Part shown: piece after piece, positions 21,501 to 33,300 of the stretch
Layout of the letters: each line of letters begins with the position of its first letter
Numbering within the stretch: position 1 is the stretch's first letter
NCBI GenBank assembly: GCA_030374765.1
Contig: JARGXX010000028.1
Coordinates: 930,001-994,000, forward strand
From: Agarophyton chilense
Lineage: Eukaryota; Rhodophyta; Florideophyceae; Gracilariales; Gracilariaceae
Length of the DNA stretch: 64,000 nt
Direction: 5' to 3'
Notes under the pieces: model-generated
Databases searched by the model: none
Told to the model about the DNA's origin: nothing
What the model saw: the letters and a program-made list of their open reading frames with translations, nothing else
Program-made: the position numbers and the translations under genes

Positions 21501-22700
21501 ATTTCCAACGCATACTAGTACAGCAACCTGGATGTGCCGGTTATCATGGAATAGCCCACAAACTCGTCTGGGATACTCGAAAAGCCACATCACGTATGTA
21601 CACTGCTCAAATTTTTGTATGGAGCAGTACAGGCTGGCATGATATGGGGCTCTATCTTCTCGAAAACTGGCCTTTAATGGAGCTTTGAGACATCTGCATT
21701 AGACTCGAGAGTATTCATGTTCCAGAAACAAGAAAGTTTCGTTATCCTGGCTGTTATCGTTGACGATTGTGCGTTCGCTTCAAAAAGCTTTGAGCTTCTT
21801 AGTAACTTCAAAGAGAATCTGTCGGCAACTTTTGATGACAAACTATATGGGGAACTCAAAAACTTCAACGGATGGAGCATTGAACGCTCTCCACTCGGCA
21901 TCAAGGTCTCACAGTATTGATATGCTCTGCAAATACTCAAGACGTTTGGCATGCAGCATTACAACCAAGTTGGGTCGCCTATATAAAGTGAAACAAATCT
22001 GCCAACAACCAAGAAAAACGAGAACGTACTCTCCGCAAACGATCATGCCAACTATCTCTCTCAAATTGGCGGGCTTCTCTACACAGCGGTATTCACTCGC
22101 CCAGATCTTTCTTATCTGGTTTCTGATCTTTTAAAACGTTTGCATAGTCCTTATGAACGACATTAATCCATACTGAAATGAGATTTCTAATACTTGGTGG
22201 TTACTTTTAACCATGGACTTCATTTCCCGTCTGGGGGTTTCATGTCCCTTACTTCTCTTCGTTCTTTCCCTTATGCCGATTAGAGTGAATGGATTTGAAA
22301 AAGGAGATCTACATCTGAGAATAGAATCGTCGTCAACGACGCACCGATTCTGTGGAAGTCTAAGTAACAAACTGTGATTTCACTCTCCTCAGCGGAAGCG
22401 AAATATGTCGCGCTTTCTAAATAAGAAAAGAACGTTATTTGGATAAGATAACTATTTTAGGAATTCGCAGACCATCAGACTTGGAGCAAAGACTTGTAGT
22501 TCGAAGCGAACAAGATTGTGATTGAGTGTTCGACTGCATTGTCCTGAAACACTAAGCCGCATATATCGGGTCGAAATAAGCATATTGACTTGAAGAGGCA
22601 CTATTTGAGAGAGTTTCCTTTTATAGAAGTTGTTGAACTCGAACATATTCACAAGAGTCCACAGATCGCTGACATAATAAAAAAGGGGCGTTCCTGCAAT
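18518..22700 (+). pseudogene. Copia (Ty1-type) gag-pol remnant, main part
   Basis: The order fits Ty1/copia. A UBN2-type gag lies at 18590-19283 (KLKLFTDYILWRRRLLAYL, later DDDKTAKALWDGLKRLY). Next come a decayed protease and pre-integrase. The integrase catalytic core is at 20000-20640 (LIHMDVSGKI; YYSPAYTSESNGAAERLIQ). An integrase C-terminal region runs to about 21.0 kb. Reverse transcriptase fragments include ILAVIVDDCAFAS at about 21740 and GGLLYTAVFTRPDLSYLVSD at about 22060. RNase H remnants are SLSSAEAKYVALS near 22390 and KHIDLKRHYLREF near 22585. Numerous frameshifts and stops make it a relic. Its left end is cut by the chromovirus and probably continues at 7.3-7.9 kb. Confidence 0.85.
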
Positions 22701-23195
22701 CTGTAAGGAGGATAGTCTGCTTAATGATATTTGACTCGTTCTGATGAAAACTTGTGGAAAATACTAACTACTGCTACCCTAACCGTTGATTTCTTATAGT
22801 ATTTTTGTTTTACTGGAGGGTTTGGGGTGGAATAATGATTTGGGTTCATTTTTGAATATTATTTTTGTTTTTCACAATCTTTCTTCTTTTTACCACAGCG
22901 AACGCTTCAATTTTGTCCCAAGAGGTGTTATACTTGGTCTGGGCTTTGAAGTTTACTGGTGTGAACGAATGGTTTCAATGTATGGCAGCTACGTTAAGTA
23001 TTTGTTTTACATTTTTTGCTATGTTTTTCTATAGTCCTCACGCTCCTAACTTTTGAAAGATGCTTCGCAGGGAAAAGACATTTTTCGATAAGAAATGTCA
23101 TAGTTGTTTTGTTTTGTTATTGTCGGATTGATTTTGAGTTCGATCTTCAAAGTGGTGAATGTTGAAGCCTCGGTACTTCACCTTCAGAGACGGTG
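22701..23195. other. AT-rich stretch, possible 3' LTR of the copia relic
   Basis: It follows the last RNase H residues and a purine run (AAGGAGGATA at about 22705). It is T-rich and has no gene. I could not find a matching 5' LTR, so its LTR status is only positional inference. Confidence 0.3.
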
Positions 23196-23373
23196 TCAAT
23201 GTCTGTGCACCTTATGCAAGGCGAAGGCGCAGCACGACGCCCGCATCATTACGTGTACACTGCGCCTTGCTCCGTAGCTTGCACTGAAAAAAAAAAAATG
23301 CACGGCCGCCGACAGTGGTTACACCCACTGTCGGGGAGGCCAACGGAAGGAGGGGCCAGCGCTCTAGTTGACT
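23196..23373. repeat. Short dispersed repeat, copy 2
   Basis: It matches 6075-6250 (GCACAGCACGAC-type start, TGCGCCTTGCTCCGTAGCTT, CCCACTGTCGG), and contains an A run at 23287-23298 where copy 1 has a shorter A-rich stretch. It lies directly upstream of the second host-segment copy, the reverse of the order in copy 1. Confidence 0.8.
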
Positions 23374-23376
23374 GCC

Positions 23377-23505
23377 GCTCGTGAAATGATGAAGATCACA
23401 ACGTGATTGGAAGGACAATATAGATGAAATGGAATGCTTTCATATTTGCGCTAGGGCAGATTCTTCTTGTTCGAGAGTGCAGAGTAATGGAAAAGAAAAG
23501 CATGT
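23377..23505 (-). pseudogene. 5' stub of the GCC2/GCC3 gene
   Basis: The minus strand still encodes the two alternative Met starts and the MKAFHFIYI signal-peptide start, then stops matching after about 20 further codons where the duplication begins. None of the Cys repeats came along. It is a truncated copy of the 3565-4512 gene. Confidence 0.75.
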
Positions 23506-23848
23506 AGAGGTAAAGAGCTGTGTTTTTATTCTAAGTTGGGCCCATCTGCAAGTGGTTGTAAGGAGGATGTAGTTGCCGAAAGAAAAAGCATATCTCAGCG
23601 GGGACTGGGCTTAAGGGAAGTGCCCCGGTCGGAGCGACGAAGAGGCGGAGGCGACTGAAATTGTGGGTTGCCACGCAGCCTACAACGCTGGCGTACTTAC
23701 AGTACTGGGCAACAAAGCCAAGCACCAAAAAAAAGTGTAGTGCTGGAAACGTGTGGGTGACGTGCCATGTAACAGCCGCGCAATCCTTTTAGAGCGACTG
23801 AGGTGACTCCAGTCCGTTGCCTTCCTCATCGCTAAACATTTACACAAG

Positions 23849-24430
23849 ATGTTCAAGTCACGCCTCTTCCTGTGCCTCGCCGTTTTCTTCATCCACTTTG
23901 CGGGGATATCGGCCGAGAGATGTGCCCCCACCACGCCTTTTTCCGACGACCTCATTGGCAACACCTATTGCAGTTCCGGTGAATGCTACAGACCAATCGC
24001 GCGAGACTGTGTCTCCATCTATAACAAATTCACTGTGCTCAAGATCAATGACGGTATTCGGTTTTTCAACTGCCCAGAGACCTATATCATCCGCTATCGC
24101 AACCCGTCAGTCACCCCCATGATTATCAAATGGCCGCCACTGGACTCTATGCCTTTGAATCAAATCAACGATGACAACAACAGGTGGTGTATTCGAAATC
24201 AGAGCCAGAAAAGGATCGAAATGTTCCCTGTTCATTCGACGCGAGCCAATTTCACTCGGGCGGTCAAGGAAATTGTGCCGCACTTGTTGCGAATTCGAGA
24301 CTTTGGTTGCGAACTTGACGAAGACGGATATTGGGGTCAAATACAGGGTCGCGCATACGTCAATGCTGATGTGCAAGCGGTTATTTCCTACCTTGACACC
24401 ATTGCGTTCCAGTACGCGTTGTGTGTCTAG
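23849..24430 (+). CDS. Small secreted protein, 193 aa (duplicated copy 2)
   Basis: An intact frame from ATG, the same length as the 4950 gene, with an identical signal peptide (MFKSRLFLCLAVFFIHFAGI). All cysteines are conserved. Differences are few and uneven: GSQN to IARD after CYRP, and SPPFIRSTDE to SMPLNQINDD at about residues 100-109, with only scattered changes elsewhere. Retention of the frame and the cysteines suggests both copies are functional. The divergent partner gene is missing here (only a stub), so this copy has lost its GCC2/GCC3 neighbour. No named family recognised. Confidence 0.8.
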   Translation: MFKSRLFLCLAVFFIHFAGISAERCAPTTPFSDDLIGNTYCSSGECYRPIARDCVSIYNKFTVLKINDGIRFFNCPETYIIRYRNPSVTPMIIKWPPLDSMPLNQINDDNNRWCIRNQSQKRIEMFPVHSTRANFTRAVKEIVPHLLRIRDFGCELDEDGYWGQIQGRAYVNADVQAVISYLDTIAFQYALCV

Positions 24431-24962
24431 AGAGCCATCCCGGTGTGACCCTAATATCCAGCTCCATGCCAAGTAACGAAGTGAACAAGCTATGAGCGGG
24501 TTCTTTTTCGGCCACCAAACCCCTTTTTCTCTAGTTCAAATACGGTTGTTTCTGAGTAAAAGTAACTGTCAATGAGACTTTTTTCCAAGATGGTCCAAGC
24601 TACAGAAACATGCATCGCCGCCAACGCTTTTCTTGGCTCGGCCCAGCCTTCCTCTCGAATTCGCCCACCACCGTACCACCCACCGTGTACTGCACCTGTT
24701 TGACGCTTTTACGCCTGCGGTTTTTGTACTTATGACAAAAAAAACCACTAAATGAAATGACTGTTAATCAAATCCCACCAAATCATGTGACACGTCATCG
24801 TGAAATGTGACAAGTCATTGTGAAATGTGACCTGGTAGTGAGATCGTTCCTGCACCTCAAACGACTGAAAAATACACACGTGTGTACGTGTGTCTCGTGT
24901 ACTACGATCCGGCGGGAACTGGGAGAGAGTAAGTGTTTCGACCGAGTGTTGGAAACCCTGCA

Positions 24963-25902
24963 CAACCGACCGCCCCTCAACACCCATCCTGGCTCAAGTC
25001 GATCTCGATTTATCCTCTACTGCGAACAACGAACCTGCTCAAACCCCCTATCACCGCCGCTACCAACAATGCCGTCCCTTCGTCTTCCATATCGTCCTCC
25101 CCTTCCAAATCCATCCCAACCGGCGCCTCCGCCTCTGTCCAAGCTACCTTAGCGACCAAAAAGAAAGGACGTCGCCCACACTTTACTCCAAAAGACGACC
25201 TCATAATTGCCCGACAAGTATCCGCTGCAAAAGCGCACATCGTTGGATATCATGAAATCCAGAAGAGGTTTGGGCAGGCGGCTGCGAAAGCTAACCTCAA
25301 CAAACAGCTATCCCATGTCGTCAGTGCTAAGAGCATCCAAGACCGTTACAAGAAGATTCAAGATACATTCGAGCAAAGAAAGGCAGCAGGTAGGCGTCTT
25401 TCGGTAGTTGGCGGAGAGATTGAGGATTTAAATGCGTTGTTAGGGGCGATCAGAGAAGCTCGGTTCGATATGGAAAAGAAACAGAAGGCCCAAGTAGCCA
25501 CCTTGGACGAAAACAAACATCGAAAGGAAGGAACGAATAGATCGTAATTTGGTTGCAAGATCGCTAGCAAAGAAGAAGAATGAAATAAGCGATGAAGAGG
25601 AGCATGCGGCAGATGGTAGCGTCGCGGGTTCTGCTAAAAAGAAGCGTAAGACTCGCCATATACCTTGGGATGCGTTGGATGAAGAGTTGGAAGGGTATGG
25701 AAATTCTCTAAAGGAAGCCGACCTTGCACGGATAGATTTAGAATCGAGGCGATTGGAGTTCGAGCAGGAGCGTCTAGAGGTCGAAAAACAAGACCATGAG
25801 AAAGACCGAGCGATGCGACGAGAAAAACGCGAGGCGTACAACCCACTAGAGCTTGAAAAGATTAAGTTGATCATTAGTGCCTTTGTACATGCTAAAAAGT
25901 AG
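24963..25902 (+). pseudogene. PIF/Harbinger-type Myb/SANT-like DNA-binding protein (ORF1), broken
   Basis: A frame from about 24963 to 25547 gives a Ser/Pro-rich leader and then KKKGRRPHFTPKDDLIIARQ and KSIQDRYKKIQDTFEQRK, a Myb/SANT-like (Myb_DNA-bind_5 type) domain. A frameshift near 25510 moves the rest into the next frame. That part, ending at 25902, has an acidic patch (EISDEEEHAADG), basic residues and a long charged helix (ESRRLEFEQERLEVEKQ). PIF/Harbinger transposons carry just such a protein beside the transposase, and the decayed transposase lies convergent downstream. No in-frame ATG precedes the domain, so the 5' end is missing or lies in a lost exon. Confidence 0.65.
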
Positions 25903-26056
25903 CAGTAGTGGCGTGGCCTTGTATTACCAGTAAATGGAAAGTTTCGAGGCAACAACAGTAATGCCAATGACCATTATTGAAGTGAGAAGGCACCGGATTC
26001 TGCTCGCGCAGGGCGAACGAGAAGTGAGGAGTGCTTTTTACTGGTTATCCTCATGA

Positions 26057-27364
26057 CTAATATAATCTTATAATGTTGGTGGGACGCTTTGGAAGTACTG
26101 CAAAATGATGTTTGGATACACATAGTTTCGGATATTTGTAAGCAAAAACGACGCTCTGTGCAAAACTGCTACTGGTGTCTCTCCTGTTCTCATCTTCCTC
26201 TTGGAGTCTACAGTGGACCAATATAGTTCCACTTCTTTGAGAAGCCACTCCACGGTTTCTCTCCCCTTAGACATGGCAGTGTTGAATGCCTTATTTTAGC
26301 TTATCAACCAATAGCCTTGACACAGAACCTTCAAAAACGGTTTTTCGTTATACCCTGAATCTCTGAATAACGTAAACCAGATCCCGTTTACCATTATTAG
26401 TTCCAGTAGAGATTCTTCCATCCCACTGCTACGATATAAGGTCCAATCATTCCAACGCTCTTTAATCGGCCCAGTGCTGTATAGAAGCAGTCCATACGGT
26501 GTTGTAACAGCTCCAAGCTGTGGAGCGTGCTTCCTTTTGTGACTATTATACGCAACATGCTGCACCGCGTTGCGTTTCCGTCTTGCAATTGCAATGATGG
26601 TTCCGTCAATGAACCCAATGCAATTATCGAGGGCTTGACACTTCTTTTATATTGCCGCTGTATAGATTGAAACTCGAGTAGAGAAGAGGGTAGGATCGAT
26701 ATCCCCCATAACCAGGTTTCCTCCCGCTTCTAACAAAGACTCAATTCCTTCGCAAAATATCTCTGAGAGGTGTTCAGCATGGCTACAGAACGTAAACTCC
26801 GTATCTTTTCATCTGTAAGGAGTAGTCAGTCTCCTCAAAAAAACGCATGCAACCAAGAGAGGATTACAAGAGTACAGATTACGCTCGGTATGCTCCCTAT
26901 CCCTCCCTATAGCACCTAAAACTCGCAATAAATCCCTCTTATTGAAAAGTAACATTGACAAACAGCATGCATCTGTGTATGCATTGAAATTGAAAGTAAA
27001 GTTTGTCACAGAGATACAATTAAAGCGGTGAAGGTGACGAGATAATTTGTGCTTTTCTCGAGTAAATCGCCCCGTAGCGTATACAAGTACTTCCGTTCTG
27101 GCTCCCATCGACTGTGGCTGAGAAGCTCACCTCGGTGCAAGGCATTGCAATGTCGTACTCCATTTTTCCCCGCGAATAGCGGCGCTTGTTACAGAATGAT
27201 CGCGTTGCCTTCCCCTTCCCATTGTTATGATGAAGTACGAGAGCGTTAAGAAGGGTCAATTCTGTATTACTCCCATTCCGTTTTTCCTGACATTGGCGTA
27301 TGTTTAATATATTTGTGATGGGAAATAGAAATTCACCGTAAATATACTGAAGTATTTTAGTCAC
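26057..27364 (-). pseudogene. PIF/Harbinger DDE transposase (broken)
   Basis: Fragments in several minus frames line up as one DDE_Tnp_4-type transposase. An N-terminal region of short helices lies at 27108-26809. GFIDGTIIAIARRKR near 26600 holds the first Asp, FRDSGY near 26345 the second, and SKGRETVEWLLKEV near 26245 the Glu, with downstream YFQSVPPTL. Stops and frameshifts separate the blocks. Position and orientation, convergent to the Myb-like gene, match the usual two-gene Harbinger layout. I could not find the terminal inverted repeats or the 3-bp target duplication by eye. Confidence 0.7.
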
Positions 27365-28080
27365 AGGCTTTGCAGAAAGCTTTAGGCGTAAAGCTTAAAT
27401 TGAAATAAAAGTGTGGTACCTCTAATTTCAGTAGTAATTTCTAGATCTTTCCAGACATCGATAGTGGAAAATTTCTATTCGGCCAAATTGTTCAACTAGC
27501 CACTCCCTGTGCTAGTATTTAGTTTATATAAACAGAACTTACCCCCAACTTCTGGGTCAGCCAGGGGCAGAGAGCACCTCTCTTCTAATCTTCCTCAAGG
27601 TCATTTACGTCCACTTGCAATGGCCTTTTTGAGTCAGCTCAAAGAGCGGGGTGCACCGACCAGTCGATTTCCGCCGTTACATTCCCGACGACCAAGACGA
27701 GCCAAGCCGTGACGCGAAAGCCGCAGTAAACGAGACCGCTCCGCTTATCGGTCATCCAGAACCAAAAAGGGCCAAGAACTCTACCACGACATCAATCATC
27801 GACTGTTGCATCATAAACCAACACCAAACACAAAATCATATATCTCTATGAGTTTGAAACACTCTTGAACATAAGAGTCTCTAATTGCAACAAACCTTGT
27901 AGATAACGTTAAAACTAAACTACGTACACCAATTCTAAGGGTTCTAAAACCGTAATGGCGCGCTTTTTGAATTTATAATTGCAATGTAGTAGAATACCTT
28001 AAAAAACTGAACAACCCATTCCACATCTTGTCCATCAACAAACCAGAAATCAACCCACAACATGTTCTGTTCTCAACAAA
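27365..28080. other. Gene-poor AT-rich stretch with one short ORF remnant
   Basis: The only coding-like piece is at 27620-27850, where two overlapping frames give MAFLSQLKERGAPTS and then PVDFRRYIPDDQDEP, as if one frame had been shifted. I cannot assign it. The rest is AT-rich and featureless. Confidence 0.35.
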
Positions 28081-28084
28081 GTAC

Positions 28085-29415
28085 AGCATATCAACGACAA
28101 AAACTTTGTCATGCTCTAGAGGCCATGAAAACGCTACCTACCGCATAGCCGCACAAAAATTTAATGTGCCAAGATTGACTTTGAACTACCGCGTTACAAA
28201 TACAAAGGGAAAACAGAACCGTAATGTGGCACTGAGTGCCGCTGGGAAAACAAGGTTATCGTCAACTTTCCGTTCCACTTTGCAAGCATATGTTTACCTC
28301 TCAACCATCAGCATTTTCTGGATGCTATACAAATATTGTGTCTGTCAATGTTGCCTGCACGACATGCTGTATTGTCATTACATAACTCGACACCAGAACT
28401 ATACTATCCATGAAACTTTTACAACAAGTACAAAATTGTATTTTCATTCTGCAAACCATTTCGCCTGGAAGCCAAACGATTCGATGGAGTCAATGCATAG
28501 ACATTGACAAAGCGTTTCACAACTGTTGAAAAGTTTGGTGTTGGATCTCAAAAATTCTGTCTACTCCGTAGAGATTGTCGCGGTTTTGTAGAGTCTTCAT
28601 CAATTACAAGCACCGCATCACATTCATGGAAACAATAAGTGCAGCTATAGTCACTGACCCTTTGCATTCTCCTCAAAAGAACTCCAATTTCCACAAGTTC
28701 AGGGGTTTGGGGTGGAGTGAAGGTGCAAGAAACACCCGTTTTCAATATAACCTGAAGCACAATGGTTGCAACTTGAACGGTGACGGGTAGAATCAACACC
28801 GAGAATTTCCTTGATTGAGCAACTACGTTTTTTTAGTGTGTTTAAAATCTAACCAAAGACGACAGAAAGCTATTACTGACATATGATGGATATAGTTATC
28901 ATCTAAGCTTACAAGTTTTGATGCTTTTTATGGATCACAACATCATTGATTATGCTCTGCCTGCCCATACTTTTGGAAAACCCCAGACTCTAGAAACAGT
29001 ATTTTTTTGGCCTACAAAGAGGCGATGCATCATGTGACCGCAGATTGTGCGATGGCGCCTTCAATAGAATAAGTGGATACGTTTAGGTACTGTGGTATAC
29101 TGAAAGACGAATACCTCAATTCATTTACTGTGCAGAATATAAAGGCAAGTGTTCACAGGGCTGGGTTGTGGCGTTTGAATGCAAATCGGCTTTTGAATGT
29201 GCCCTGTCCAACGTCTAGGGCAACATATAACTCGATTTTATCTGTAGCAGAACTTGAAAGACGGATTATAGAACGTTCAGAACAGCACGTTCCGAACTTG
29301 ATTCAAAATCACCGCTTGCAGCAATTCGCGCATCTTACGACGACCACGTTCCGTATCGCATGCGTTATTCTACTGTCAAAATATTATCTCCACTGTTTTA
29401 CTCGTTCTTTCCGCT
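28085..29415 (+). pseudogene. pogo/Tigger-like transposase remnant
   Basis: N-terminal piece near 28125-28205: YRIAAQKFNVPRLTLNYRV, a psq-type helix-turn-helix. Around 28880-29020 the reading LLTYDGYSYH, then YALPAHTF and QTLETVFFWPTKRR, matches the DDE-core tail in which DGHxSH and LPxHTxxxxQPLD are typical. A C-terminal piece at 29100-29200, LNSFTVQNIKASVHRAGLW, fits the FxxxNIxxGFRxxGIxP block. The pieces are in different frames with many stops, so this is a dead copy. Its ends were not found. Confidence 0.6.
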
Positions 29416-29429
29416 TTTGTGCTAATCGT

Positions 29430-30003
29430 TTTCAGCATCATAAGATTTGAATCCTGCCTTGAAAAAGCCATCCGCTCTGTGATCGCCAGCCCAGTGTCCG
29501 AACTTTTTACATTTGTTTCATTTCGTTCTTCTCTTCTTCTCTGCCAATTGCTCCGTTGTCATTCTCTGCCTACTTTAGGGAGATCGATTGTTGCTTCTGT
29601 TTTTCTGAGTGTAGGCGGCACTACTGCTCTGTGTATTCGTCTGCAAACCGCCAGAGCCCTGACCTGGGTCGCATATTTAGAGAACTGAGGCCATCTCACT
29701 GTACGATATGCTTTCTAGAAATAGGCTGGTCGTCGCATTCGTTTCGAACGAATAATCCCTAGGTGCACAATTTTCCAAAACAGACACTCTGTGTGTGTTA
29801 TGCACTTCGCAATTTCCCAACAGTATTAAAGCGACGAGAGCTTTCGAAAACTTCGTGCCTGTTCCATTGGCCTTTAGTCGTGATACGTTCGCCTTCAACC
29901 GTGACTCAAAGTTTTTCTTCAAACTCTCGTTGCGGTTCCTCTTCGCAGGCAGGAGAGCTAGAAAGTCCTGATACACTTTCGACACGACCGCGAGCGGATC
30001 TTG
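29430..30003 (-). pseudogene. Older copia gag, 3' half (left of the inserted element)
   Basis: The minus strand reads QDPLAVVSKVYQDF, then NESLKKNFESRL and LLGNCEVHNT, matching the gag of the complete copia (DFLSVISEAF, NESLKTFETR, LLSNASIEHS). Near 29480 comes a zinc knuckle CKKFGHWAGDH, matching CNKFGHWKDSH. Nothing beyond the knuckle is recognisable. The upstream half lies right of the inserted copia at 35097-35391. Confidence 0.8.
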
Positions 30004-30008
30004 CATGT

Positions 30009-30294
30009 TAACAATGGTTAGTGTGACACACAGGAGAAACTTCAAAGAACTGAGGCTGAACACAGAAAGTCAATGTAACTCAGGCGCAAGTCCTTACTTC
30101 AATTTACAAGCAGCCACCTACAGAGTAGACTTATATAGTCCTCAAAGCTGAGGTTAGACAAAAGTACATACATTACAAACAACATATAAAATACAAACTG
30201 CATGGCAACCATTCACGTGATATGAATCTGGCAAATTCACAACCATTCAAATTTTATGACTCAGAATATCCGTGTTGGTCAAACATCATCAATA
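30009..30294 (-). repeat. 3' LTR of the complete copia (286 bp)
   Basis: It is nearly identical to 34806-35091. In element orientation it has a TATA-like CTATATAAGTC at about 30136-30126. Its inner edge adjoins the polypurine tract at 30295-30312. Confidence 0.93.
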
Positions 30295-30308
30295 CTCCTT
30301 TCTCTCTT

Positions 30309-33300
30309 TCAGCCGTAGTTCTTTTTTGTAGACTTGGTCTCTGCCATGTCTTCAAACGCAATGTTGAGTCGACCATTGTAAAGAGTAAGCTGTAAGGCAT
30401 CAGTTAAAGGGCTATCCTTTTTCGTTAGCGCATCGGACAGGTTGATTTTGCCATGGATCCAAGTGATCTTATCAACGTTCCCGACTTGAAACTCAAATCT
30501 GATAGACGCGACATCTCCACGAATTGAACGATCTACAGAGTTCCGTTGCGTAGATAGGGACGTAAACAAATCTTTTGAGTCCACACACAGGTGAACATGT
30601 ACATCTACGTTGAGCACCTCAGAATAGGCATGCGCTATACATTTGGCCTCATCAATAGCCTCAGCTGAGGCAAGTATCTCTGCTGCAGGCACACTCTTTA
30701 CTGGTCTCTTTGATTTGTGAGAGATCCAAGATATTGGGTGGTATATAGAGTTGTTTGCCAACTCGCCAACAAGGAGACCTGTAAGCACACCTAGTTGACC
30801 ATTCTCATCTCTCTTGGACGCATCAGCAAAGACCAGTACTGAGAGCTCATACTGCGCATTATCCATTGGGCGGGGGTAGTTGATCCTAGTACCAAGCTTC
30901 TTGAGCTTGCGAGAAATATTTTGTTGCTCTATCAGATGAAAAACTCTGCTTTCCGGTGATTTCTGCTGCAGATATGACGCATAGAAAGAACAGAACGGGG
31001 AAGCAGCCGTGACTATCCAGCCCAGTGAGCTATTGGTAGAAGCAAACTAAGACTTCTCAATTTCATTGAGTGGTTGGTCAAACTCCTTACGACGAGTACG
31101 AGATAAGGGTTATTCGGTTAAGGCGTTTAGCTTGTCATCAGCATTGGTTGAAACGGTAAGATCGTCCTCCTGGACTGTGTTGATGCCGAACAATCTCAAT
31201 GGACCGGGTCCATTTGAAACAGTGCCAAGCTTGAACGATTCATTAAACCTCTCAACAAAGAGCTTAGCACATTCCCCAATACCAGCAGCTTTGATATCAT
31301 CAACAATCTTAGCTACAATGAGCACCAAATTCCCGTCTTCAATCTTGCAGAACAGTTGCGGAACTTGTTGACATTGGGTCAATCCGAGATCAAAGAAGCA
31401 CTTATCAGACTGCACTTGCCATTTTGCGTTAGCATTGACTAAGCCATACGCAGCAGTCAGTAATAGCCAAAGGTGCGTAGACCTCATTCGACTTTCCTTG
31501 GGTGGCTTCACATACACATCACGACTAGCAGTGCCAGTCTGCAAAAAAGCCGCTTTAACGTCTGCTTTGTAAAGATTCCAGCCAAACAAAGATGCGATAG
31601 ACTCAACAATGCGGAGACCAGTTGGTGGACATGTCGTACAATCAGATGTAAGTACTTTCTTCAAGTCATCTTCATTTCTATGCGGTGCAATCCGTGCCTT
31701 CAGTTTGAGAGTAGATTCATCGTTCTGTTTGACCTTGTATAAAACGTGACTGTTGATAACATTTGCGTCGTGCGGCACGTCACTGCTAGGAACGGGACGG
31801 ACAGTCTTCAGAAAAGTCTCCTCTTCGATCCTTTACGATTTCACAAGCGGAAACTGTTCAAATCCTTGTGCTTGGTGTCGCATAAAAGTTTTGTTTCCAA
31901 AGTGATCCAGCATTCGTTGCAGCTCAGTGGGTTCTTGGTCTATGTTAGTGACAGAGGATGAATTTGCAGTAACATGTGTACCTTCATACTGCCATTTTTC
32001 GTCGTCTAGGTTGAGGCGTTCTTTGTCACCATCATCATAAAGGACAGTAATACAGCCGTCACGATGCATCGTCTTCACAGTTCCACTGTAGTGCACATTA
32101 TCATCTGGCCAGTACACCATCACGCGATCACCACGATTAAGTGAACATGCATCTGGGTTCTCATGAGGATTGGCATTGGTATGCTCATCAGAAAAGTCTG
32201 CATCTTCATGAGTCGCACTCGACCGTCCTGAGGAAGCATTGCCATTGTCAACTTTTTTCCCATCATCCTTCTTTGTGGAAGGAGACATATCATCAATGGC
32301 ATCATCGACAGCATCAATTGCCGATTGCACAGTGCTTGCAAAAGACTCTTCAGGTAGTGCTATGCGGATGTCTTCGAATGCAACAGTAGCACGTTTTCCT
32401 CCTTTCGCGGGTATGAGAACAGTACGAGCACTTGAATCAACAGCCAACACAATCTTGGGTGTAGACCATTTTCCTTTCTTTCCCATCCCAGTACTAGAGT
32501 AGACCTCAATCATATCGCCAGTTGCGACTTGAGGTTCGATTGTAGACTTAGACTTCAGTATGAGCGCCAATTTGCGCTTCGCTTGAAGTCTATTGTGTGC
32601 ATCTACGACTTCATTGGGCATTGAACAGATAGGTCCATCGGTCAGGGGCTTTGTAAAACCTTTGGCAAGCTCAAATGACGACATCACATCGTTTCCGTAT
32701 AGATCATTAGAAATAGAAACAGCACGCAGAGCTTGAAGTTCCGGAGATTTTTAAGGTTCAGCTGTGCAGAGCTTAAGAAAAATGCTGCGTATTACGCCAT
32801 GCTTGCTCTCGAGAGGGTTCTTACTGTGTCGACGGGGAGGTACGGGACGAAATGAGATGTTTTGTTCATCGAGGAACTTACGAAATTCGCCCTTCCCGAA
32901 GGCATCATCGCCCTGTACGGAGGCAGGTAGCCAGAAATGTGAAGTCCAACAGGCTTCAAAGCCAATTACTGCCTGATTCAGAGAGGTAGAACTGACTATA
33001 AATGCAGCAGAAAACCTTGTTGCGACGTCCATACAGTGAAACAAACAGACAGACTCGAGGTAGAAATGGTCAACGCAGACGATGTCATTAAATTCACGCG
33101 ACATGGATGATATGGACACCTTCCGGTTAGGTTGTGGCGGGGCAGTCGCGCGACATGAGACACAGTTCTGTATCATCTGTGAAACATAGTCTGACACAGC
33201 ATCGCTCCATAGTCCGTTACGTTCCAAGAGTATTTTGATATCAGTCAGGTTAGCATGACCGCAGACATGCTTATGCACTTTGTCCACAATGGCCTTGACT

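Larger units (their letters stand above)
23377..24962. repeat. Segmental duplication, copy 2
   Basis: This is the partner of 4440-6060, in the same orientation. It keeps the divergent intergenic region, the complete secreted-protein gene, the 20-bp tandem array (24786-24845) and the ACACACGTGTGT palindrome. It ends abruptly just before the Harbinger-type reading frame. Confidence 0.9.
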
